Below the pieces are notes generated by a model that ran no database searches, had not been told where the DNA came from, and was given only the letters and a program-made list of their open reading frames with translations. A stretch of 12,122 nucleotides of DNA from UBA7672 sp035548775. Lineage in GTDB: Bacteria > Pseudomonadota > Alphaproteobacteria > Caulobacterales > Hyphomonadaceae. The position numbers were made by a program, and so were the translations under genes. Position 1 is the stretch's first letter. Every line of letters begins with the position of its first letter. The DNA is taken from the NCBI GenBank assembly GCA_035548775.1, contig DASZSI010000187.1:1-12122 (forward strand). The letters run 5' to 3'. Below, piece by piece: positions 7,537-12,122 of this stretch.

Positions 7537-9069
7537 CTAAACGCAGACCTCCAGAACGTAGTCCTCGCCGACCCGGCCTGTCACGCGACTGACCGCTTTG
7601 GCGCGCCGTTTGACAAACACGGGCGGCGTTTCCAAACCGACCCGCTGCCACGCCTCGAAGGTCTTCTCGTAGTGGCTATAGAGGGCATAGAGCGCGGTCT
7701 GCAATTCAGCCGGGAATGACGCCGCCAGCGGATCCAGATCGCCTGATTTGCCCGCGCCCTTCTTGGGCATGCGCTTGCCGATATGCTCCCACAGTTCGCG
7801 ATAGATCGGGACCTCGCCAGTGATCGAATTGTCGGCGACCGGGATGCGCGGCAGCTTCACGATCCCGCACTCGATAGCGTCCATCAATGAGAAGTCGCAC
7901 ACGGTCCAGGGGAACAGGGTCCCCTCGCGGTAGCCGGAACCGCGCAGGAAGAAGGGCGTGGCCGACAGGTCATAGACCGTGCGAACGCCTACCTTGCGCT
8001 TGAGCGCCTCCAGTCCGGAAATCCACAGCCTTGCGGCCTCGGCATTGCGCTTGGCCTCGTCCTTGTCGTCACCGGCCAACGGCCCCTCGGCGTCACCGCC
8101 CACCCGTTCGCGATAGCAGTGGTGAGCCTCGTCGTTGATGACGACCACCTGTTTGAACGCCAGCAGTTCGCCGCAGGCGCGCTTGAGCATCGCGCCTTCG
8201 GTTTCTGTGGTCTGGATCGGTTCCTCGCTGCGCCCCTGAAGCAAGGCCTTGCCGACCTTGGAAACGTCCAGGACCTCGCGCCGTTTGAAGGCGTGGTAGT
8301 TGGTCAGAACGATCTTGGCCTTGGCGATGTCCAGCAGCATGTCGGCCGGGACCAGCTCGCGCTTGGCGTAGTAGTTGTCCGGGTGCGACGGCTGCAGAAT
8401 CTGCAGACGGTCACGGATGGTGATGCCCGGCGTCACGATCAGGAAGGCGCGGCTGAAATGGCTGCTGGCTGGAGACCTGACATTGTTGAGGGTCTGCCAG
8501 GCGATCAGCATGGCCATGACCGTGGTCTTCCCGGCACCCGTCGCCAGCTTCAGCGCCAGGCGCATCAGCTCGGGGTTGGCGTCCTTATTGGCCTGCTGCA
8601 GGTAGGTCGCAAATTTGGCGTGCTGCTTCTGCTTGGGCGACACTTCGGTCAGCCAGATGGCTGTTTCGACCGCCTCGACCTGGCAGAAGAAGGGCCGAAC
8701 CGAGTCGAAGTTCTCGGCGCTGCGCCAGTGCTGCAACAGCCGTTGAGTGACCGGCGTCACACCCCAGTCAGCCGGGTTGTTGAGGTTCCGCCAACTGGTC
8801 ACATGACCGCGGATCTCGTTGATGATGTTGAGCGTGTATTCCTGCTGTTTGGCGTCTTCGTCGGACAGCAGCTCCTGGAACAACTCCGCCTGCTTTGCCT
8901 TCTTGCCCTGCTTTTTGGAGGGAGGCACGGGCGAGATCAGAGCGGACCGGCGGCGGCCCTCAATGGGCGGCAGGTTTAACGGCTGCCCCTTTTCGTCGAG
9001 CGCATGGTGCCGATTGGGCGGCTCATACGGCGAGTTCAGGATTGGCTGTTCGAAAAACGCCTGAGCCAC
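7537..9069 (-). CDS. C-terminally truncated type III-like restriction ATPase (BPTD_3080-like), probably inactive
   Basis: The first 485 residues match what I remember of the BPTD_3080 family of restriction enzymes: an N-terminus like AFFEQPILNSPYE, then FFCQVEAVETAIWLTE (127-142). They carry the helicase motor: Walker A ATGAGKT (176-182), DEAHH (313-317) and SAT (369-371). Full-length relatives are about 1000 residues and continue with the second RecA-like domain and a nuclease region. Here the family match stops after PPVF (485), and a 25-residue tail ending VLEVCV brings an early TAG. No other frame below the junction restores family sequence, so this looks like a deletion and not a frameshift. 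The start is GTG 9067-9069, with GGGGGAC about nine bases upstream. The gene overlaps the 3' end of an upstream remnant by 34 bases. Without its second half it should not translocate or cut DNA. Confidence 0.85.
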   Translation of the reverse strand: MAQAFFEQPILNSPYEPPNRHHALDEKGQPLNLPPIEGRRRSALISPVPPSKKQGKKAKQAELFQELLSDEDAKQQEYTLNIINEIRGHVTSWRNLNNPADWGVTPVTQRLLQHWRSAENFDSVRPFFCQVEAVETAIWLTEVSPKQKQHAKFATYLQQANKDANPELMRLALKLATGAGKTTVMAMLIAWQTLNNVRSPASSHFSRAFLIVTPGITIRDRLQILQPSHPDNYYAKRELVPADMLLDIAKAKIVLTNYHAFKRREVLDVSKVGKALLQGRSEEPIQTTETEGAMLKRACGELLAFKQVVVINDEAHHCYRERVGGDAEGPLAGDDKDEAKRNAEAARLWISGLEALKRKVGVRTVYDLSATPFFLRGSGYREGTLFPWTVCDFSLMDAIECGIVKLPRIPVADNSITGEVPIYRELWEHIGKRMPKKGAGKSGDLDPLAASFPAELQTALYALYSHYEKTFEAWQRVGLETPPVFVKRRAKAVSRVTGRVGEDYVLEVCV

Positions 9070-9239
9070 GACAGCCAGTCCCCCACACTCAACCTTTGCT
9101 GGTCTGGCGTGACCAAAGCATCCTCGGCAGGGGGTGGCAATCCGGATTGAGGGGGAGCAATTTCGTCCACGTCCGTTTTTGACGTATCCGCCCTAGTTGG
9201 CGTGCGCACCGCCGCTGACTCACCCGGGGCGTTGCGGGG
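9036..9239 (-). pseudogene. 3' remnant of the gene upstream of the restriction ATPase, cut by the IS1182-type element
   Basis: An open frame ending in TGA at 9036-9038 runs back for 67 codons to the inverted repeat at 9240. It encodes a proline/alanine/threonine-rich stretch followed by TPDQQRLSVGDWLSWLRR, which reads like a flexible linker and a C-terminal helix. The 3' end overlaps the start of the restriction gene by 34 bases, consistent with an operon. The missing 5' part would lie beyond the insertion. By position it may be the partner methyltransferase or another subunit of the restriction system, but the sequence is too short to name. The chance that it is a spurious open frame is real. 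Confidence 0.42.
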
Positions 9240-9256
9240 CAGGCTGTGCCAGAACT
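9240..9256 (+). repeat. Left terminal inverted repeat of the IS1182-type element
   Basis: This is a 17-base sequence matching the complement of 12106-12122 at 16 positions; the difference is at the thirteenth base. It lies just beyond the transposase 3' end, where a terminal repeat is expected. The form GGCTGTGnnAnAACT resembles ends I associate with IS1182 elements. Confidence 0.65.
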
Positions 9257-9313
9257 ATCGCGGTGGGGCTGCGATTGGCGCCAAGCGTGGCAAGAGCGAA
9301 GCGCCGTCAAGCC

Positions 9314-10732
9314 TCAGCTTGGGGTAATCGCCGTCGATCCGAAGGCGTTCGCCGCGTGAAGGATATTGAAGGCGAGGATGGAGAGCGCCGCTTCCGCTTT
9401 CACCGCCTTCAGTCCCCTGGTTAGGAACCTTCCGCCGCTCGACATTCGCTTGATCGTGCCGAACGGATGTTCAACCGTGCATCGTCGGATGGTCATCAGG
9501 CTTGGGTCGGCATGGATCCGCGCCTCCATGCGATCCAATGCACTCTGGTCGATCAGCCGATGGATCGTGCGCTGGACGCCGGGCGTACACCTCGGTTTCA
9601 ACGCGCAGCTGCTGCAGGCTGACGTCCGATATCGGATCGCTCGATTGCGAGTGTGAAGGCCTGAAGGGCGCAGTGTCTGAGCGGCCGGGCAACGGATGGT
9701 GTCGCTTGCCTCATCATAAACGAACTGCGCCGGGCGGAAGTGGTCTGTGTTCATCGCACCGCGTTTGATCGGAGCCGCCACATCGATGTCTTCGCGTTCG
9801 CATCGAGCGATCTCTTCGGCGTTGGAGTACCCGCCGTCGGTCAACACCTGGAGCTTCTCGACGTTCAGCACCTCTTTGGTCGCGACAGACATCGGATGCA
9901 GGAGATGGCTGTCGTTCGCATCGTTGTAGACGTCGTGGTGTATGATCAGCCCGCTCTCGACGTCGACGACGCTCTGGAGATTGTACGAAGGCGCCTTGGG
10001 CGCGCGGCCGTAACCCATCGGCTTAGCCTCCGGCTCGCCGAAGACCAGGACCTTTTCGTCACGGCGCTCCAGTTCCTGCTGCCTGCGCGCCAGCCGGTCC
10101 TTCCGGCGTTGCAGCGAGGCGATCGCCGCCTTGAACCCCTCTCGATGCAAGGGCTGATCCTCGTAACCCTGGGCCACCGTCTCGTCGATGATGTCCAGCC
10201 GGTCGAGATAGTAGGCGATTTCCTTTTCGGTGTGGGCGATATCACGGGCTAGGCGTTCGGCGCCGGCGATGTTCTTCGGACTAGCTACGGCCCGCATCTT
10301 CGTGCCGTCCAGCGCCACCATGCGACCGCCGATGAGCCCCTGTTCGCGGCAGAACTGGATGAAGGCCGCGCTCGCCGCGACGATCGCCTCCGGATTGTCG
10401 TGCCGGAAGGCCGCTATGGTACGGTAGTCGGGCGCTAGGCGGCGCATCAGCCACAAGGCCTCAAGGTCGCGGACGCACGCCTTCTCCAAATGCCGAGATG
10501 AGCGGACCTGATTGAGATACCCCCAGATATACAGGCGGAGCATGTCGCCGGGCTGATAGCCAGGACGACCCGTCGCGGCCGCTAAGACGCGGCTGAACCC
10601 GAGTTCCGCCAGGTCTAGGCTCTCGACGAACGCGTCGACCACACGGACGAGAGCATCAGGAGCGACGTAGTCGTCGATGCACGCGGGAAGCAGGCTCAGT
10701 TGATCTCGGCTGTCGCCGTCAATAAAGCTCAC
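9314..10732 (-). CDS. IS1182-family transposase
   Basis: This DDE transposase of 472 residues appears complete. The N-terminal DUF772-type region includes the block GYQPGDMLRLYIWGYL (58-73) and the segment PDYRTIAAFRHDN (101-113). The likely catalytic triad is D142 in VALDGTKMRA, D299 in VLTDGGYS and E421 in TVEHPFGTIK. A cysteine cluster (C348, C373, C376, C382) lies between the last two acidic residues, as is usual in this family. A charged coiled-coil-like segment, rich in R, K, E and Q, spans about 155-230. The start is GTG 10730-10732, with GGGAGGT at 10736-10742 a few bases upstream. The gene is uninterrupted, so the element may still be mobile. Its insertion probably removed the front of the minus-strand gene at 9036-9239. 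Confidence 0.95.
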   Translation of the reverse strand: MSFIDGDSRDQLSLLPACIDDYVAPDALVRVVDAFVESLDLAELGFSRVLAAATGRPGYQPGDMLRLYIWGYLNQVRSSRHLEKACVRDLEALWLMRRLAPDYRTIAAFRHDNPEAIVAASAAFIQFCREQGLIGGRMVALDGTKMRAVASPKNIAGAERLARDIAHTEKEIAYYLDRLDIIDETVAQGYEDQPLHREGFKAAIASLQRRKDRLARRQQELERRDEKVLVFGEPEAKPMGYGRAPKAPSYNLQSVVDVESGLIIHHDVYNDANDSHLLHPMSVATKEVLNVEKLQVLTDGGYSNAEEIARCEREDIDVAAPIKRGAMNTDHFRPAQFVYDEASDTIRCPAAQTLRPSGLHTRNRAIRYRTSACSSCALKPRCTPGVQRTIHRLIDQSALDRMEARIHADPSLMTIRRCTVEHPFGTIKRMSSGGRFLTRGLKAVKAEAALSILAFNILHAANAFGSTAITPS

Positions 10733-10749
10733 GGGACCTCCCGAGATTC

Positions 10750-10761
10750 GATATTAATATC
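10750..10761 (-). promoter_or_regulatory. AT-rich palindrome ahead of the transposase gene
   Basis: GATATTAATATC is a perfect 12-base palindrome in the most AT-rich patch of the window (10750-10790), 18 bases before the transposase GTG. It could contain the -10 region of the transposase promoter or an operator overlapping it. I could not match a convincing -35 box to it, so the assignment is tentative. Confidence 0.3.
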
Positions 10762-10873
10762 CTGATTTTACTTAATTTCGTGCGGAAGGTGAAGCAGCCT
10801 TACCAATGCCAACGACGTTCAGGCCGCTTCGACTGGTCGTGCCAGGGTGCCTCGAACTCGTGACTGCACCGTC

Positions 10874-11923
10874 TTAGGCCGGAGGAGCCGCGGTCATGGC
10901 CAAGGCGACTGCAACTCCAGGATCCGCGTTGGAGATTTTGATTGTCGCGCCGAGCTGTTTCGCCAAGCCCTCGATAATACTCGTGCCCAGACCAGCCTTG
11001 GCGGCCGGAGCAACCGCTGGCATTCCGATGCCATTATCTGTCACCGACAGCGTCCAGCCCCCGGCGCCCGCTCGATAACTAACGGTGATGAGACCGCCCT
11101 GTGATTGCGGGAAGGCGTGTTTCAATGCGTTGATTACGAGCTCCGTGACGACCAAGCCCAGGCTGACGGCCTCATGCGAGCTGACAACCGCATCGTCAGC
11201 AAGAACTTTCAACGTCAGCTGGCGCCCCTCGCCGATCATCGACGCGGCCAGGCTCTCACAGAGCTTAGTCATATAGGCCTTCACGTCGACGGTGCCGACG
11301 GTGGCGTGGAGATGCTGTTGCACCGCTGCCAGTGACATCACCCGGTCGTGAGCGTCGCGCAGATGCAGGCGCGTCTCTTCCGACTTCACCGCTCGCGCCT
11401 TCAGCAGCAGGATGCTGGCGATTATTTGCAGACTGTTGGCGATGCGATGCTCCATCTCGTCCAACAGAATGGCGCGCTCGCGCAATAGGCCATCTTTTTC
11501 AAGGAGCAGGGTGATATTCAACCGCTCGGACTGGCGCACCTGAGTCACGTCAGTGATCGCCATTAGCGCTCGAGTGTCCAGGTCGGCGCCGTGCATGACC
11601 GTCTGCACGTTCACCTGCAACCGCCGGGGCGCCACGCCGGAGCGGACGAGGTCAGTTTCGTAGTCACCCATATGCGGACCGTTGCAGAGCGCGTTCTCCA
11701 GCAACAGGCTGAGTTGAAGGACGTCCCAACCGCCGCCGGCGATCTCCGCCAGAAGCCGTCCTTCGACGCCGTCAGAAGAGATACCGAAGTCGCTGTAGAA
11801 CGAGTGGCTTGCGCAGACCACGCGCGCTTGGCTGTCGAAAAGCAGAACAGGAAGCTGTGACGTGTCGATCAGACTCTGTGCGAACCCCAGCGCTAGCTCG
11901 AACGATTTCTCGGAGATGGGCAC
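10874..11923 (-). CDS. Cytosolic PAS sensor histidine kinase, HisKA_2/HWE type
   Basis: With the GTG start at 11921-11923 the protein has 349 residues and no membrane segment, so it should sense a cytosolic signal. A PAS-like domain (about 20-130) is followed by the HisKA_2 dimerisation domain with the phospho-accepting H159 in LDEMEHRIANSLQ. The ATP-binding domain shows an N-box ELVINALKH (N265), a G1 box DNGIGMP (296-302) and a G2 box GLGTSII (from 311). All catalytic elements are present. Relatives are common in alphaproteobacteria, some feeding the PhyR general stress response; no response regulator is in this window, so the target is unknown. The frame is open further, to ATG 11968 and TTG 11986. 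I prefer 11923 because the peptide then begins MPISEKSFELALGF, as I recall for relatives. None of the starts has a good ribosome site. The gene sits between the IS1182-type inverted repeats. Confidence 0.88.
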   Translation of the reverse strand: MPISEKSFELALGFAQSLIDTSQLPVLLFDSQARVVCASHSFYSDFGISSDGVEGRLLAEIAGGGWDVLQLSLLLENALCNGPHMGDYETDLVRSGVAPRRLQVNVQTVMHGADLDTRALMAITDVTQVRQSERLNITLLLEKDGLLRERAILLDEMEHRIANSLQIIASILLLKARAVKSEETRLHLRDAHDRVMSLAAVQQHLHATVGTVDVKAYMTKLCESLAASMIGEGRQLTLKVLADDAVVSSHEAVSLGLVVTELVINALKHAFPQSQGGLITVSYRAGAGGWTLSVTDNGIGMPAVAPAAKAGLGTSIIEGLAKQLGATIKISNADPGVAVALAMTAAPPA

Positions 11924-11945
11924 ATTTGACTTTCGAGCAACCCTG

Positions 11946-11966
11946 GGGCTCGCGAAGCGAGAGCCC
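11946..11966 (-). promoter_or_regulatory. Hairpin in the leader of the histidine kinase gene
   Basis: CTCGC (49-53) and GCGAG (57-61 of the 119xx block) pair around a three-base loop, and GGG 46-48 and CCC 64-66 can extend the stem past a two-base bulge. If translation begins at GTG 11923 this is an untranslated leader hairpin ending 23 bases before the start. If it begins at ATG 11968 the hairpin is within the coding region. No T-run follows on either strand, so it is not a typical terminator. Confidence 0.35.
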
Positions 11967-12024
11967 ATTGATCGCAGGCAGATCAAGCGGGCCTAACCAT
12001 TGGGACTGCCAAACGCCACCTTAG

Positions 12025-12038
12025 CACGTCTGCACGTG
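12025..12038. promoter_or_regulatory. Inverted repeat upstream of the histidine kinase, possible operator
   Basis: CACGT and ACGTG form a perfect 5-base inverted repeat around a four-base centre. On the minus strand it is followed directly by TAAGGT, which could serve as a weak -10 box. An eight-base palindrome ACGATCGT lies nearby at 12047-12054. The placement, about 100 bases before the kinase start, suits a regulated promoter, but no good -35 match was found. Confidence 0.25.
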
Positions 12039-12105
12039 AAAGTCTGACGATCGTTAGGGATCGAGGCGGAATACAGGGGACGGCCCTATTGAGCTGAGGC
12101 CTTTG

Positions 12106-12122
12106 AGTTTTGGCACAGCCTG
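12106..12122 (-). repeat. Right terminal inverted repeat of the IS1182-type element (may continue past the window)
   Basis: The last 17 bases of the window are the inverted copy of 9240-9256, with one mismatch. Their inward side points left, towards the kinase and transposase. The match is still perfect at the final base, so the true outer end may lie beyond the window. Confidence 0.6.

Larger units (their letters stand above)
9240..12122 (-). mobile_element. IS1182-family element, proposed to span transposase and histidine kinase (right end at or beyond the window edge)
   Basis: Bases 9240-9256 read CAGGCTGTGCCAGAACT. The complement of the last 17 bases of the window reads CAGGCTGTGCCAAAACT, so they form an inverted repeat with one mismatch, both ends pointing inward. 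The left copy lies 58 bases beyond the transposase stop, a normal distance for a terminal repeat. The right copy lies about 1.4 kb upstream of the transposase start, and the kinase gene fills that gap. No comparably good copy was found just upstream of the transposase. Typical IS1182 elements are roughly 1.5-2 kb, so this would be oversized. The target duplication cannot be tested because the right flank is outside the window. An alternative is that the transposase belongs to a shorter, damaged copy. Confidence 0.5.

Noticed and set aside
8119..8979. Plus-strand open frame of 286 codons opposite the restriction ATPase
   Set aside because: It mirrors the coding strand of a recognised family; its composition is that of a complement shadow.
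10786..10805. A right IS1182 terminal repeat just upstream of the transposase
   Set aside because: Only AGGCTG and a few scattered bases agree with the left repeat, far weaker than the 16 of 17 match at the window end.
10826..10875. tRNA-like piece on the minus strand (GAGTTCGAG ... ACGACCA)
   Set aside because: The T-loop-like bases and CCA are suggestive, but the flanking five-base stems do not pair and no acceptor or anticodon arm can be drawn.
12111..12122. Sigma-54 -24 box (TGGCAC)
   Set aside because: The matching -12 box would lie outside the window, and the bases are better explained as the IS terminal repeat.

Overview
The window looks like part of a high-GC alphaproteobacterial genome. 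Caulobacterales-like is my best guess, from the GC-rich codon use and the HWE/HisKA_2-type kinase; nothing here fixes the genus. It is a decayed defence island: a restriction-type operon, the stump of a second restriction system, and pieces of two insertion-sequence families.

Layout. Positions 1-141 are the end of an IS21-family element, cut by the window edge. It has interrupted a plus-strand gene whose last 58 codons survive at 142-319. That stump runs directly into three tightly coupled plus-strand genes at 321-7428. I read them as dpdJ (DEAD/DEAH-type helicase with a cysteine-rich insert), dpdK (one-motif phospholipase-D nuclease) and dpdD (unknown function, with a DUF2325-like C-terminus). 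These belong to the Dpd 7-deazaguanine DNA-modification/restriction cluster. The junctions are a 1-nt gap, then two ATGA overlaps. None of the known modification genes (dpdA/B/C, preQ0 synthesis) is in the window, so what is visible is the presumed restriction arm only, cut off from its upstream partners by the IS21 element.

At 7425-9239 a minus-strand operon converges on dpdD. It holds a C-terminally truncated type III-like restriction ATPase (BPTD_3080-like; about half the expected length, with an unrelated 25-residue tail), a short open remnant downstream, and the 3' end of a gene upstream that is cut by the next insertion. From 9240 rightward lies an IS1182-family transposase gene that looks intact, then a cytosolic PAS-HisKA_2-HATPase histidine kinase, both on the minus strand.

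The least expected observation is a 17-nt inverted repeat with one mismatch, at 9240-9256 and at the very last bases of the window (12106-12122). It encloses both the transposase and the kinase. Read literally, the element is about 2.9 kb and carries a histidine kinase as a passenger. The window ending exactly inside the repeat also fits an assembly break at a multicopy IS end.

No CRISPR array, rRNA or convincing tRNA was seen, and no stretch over 300 bases lacks a gene or gene remnant. Names rest on motifs and remembered family sequences; no searches were run.
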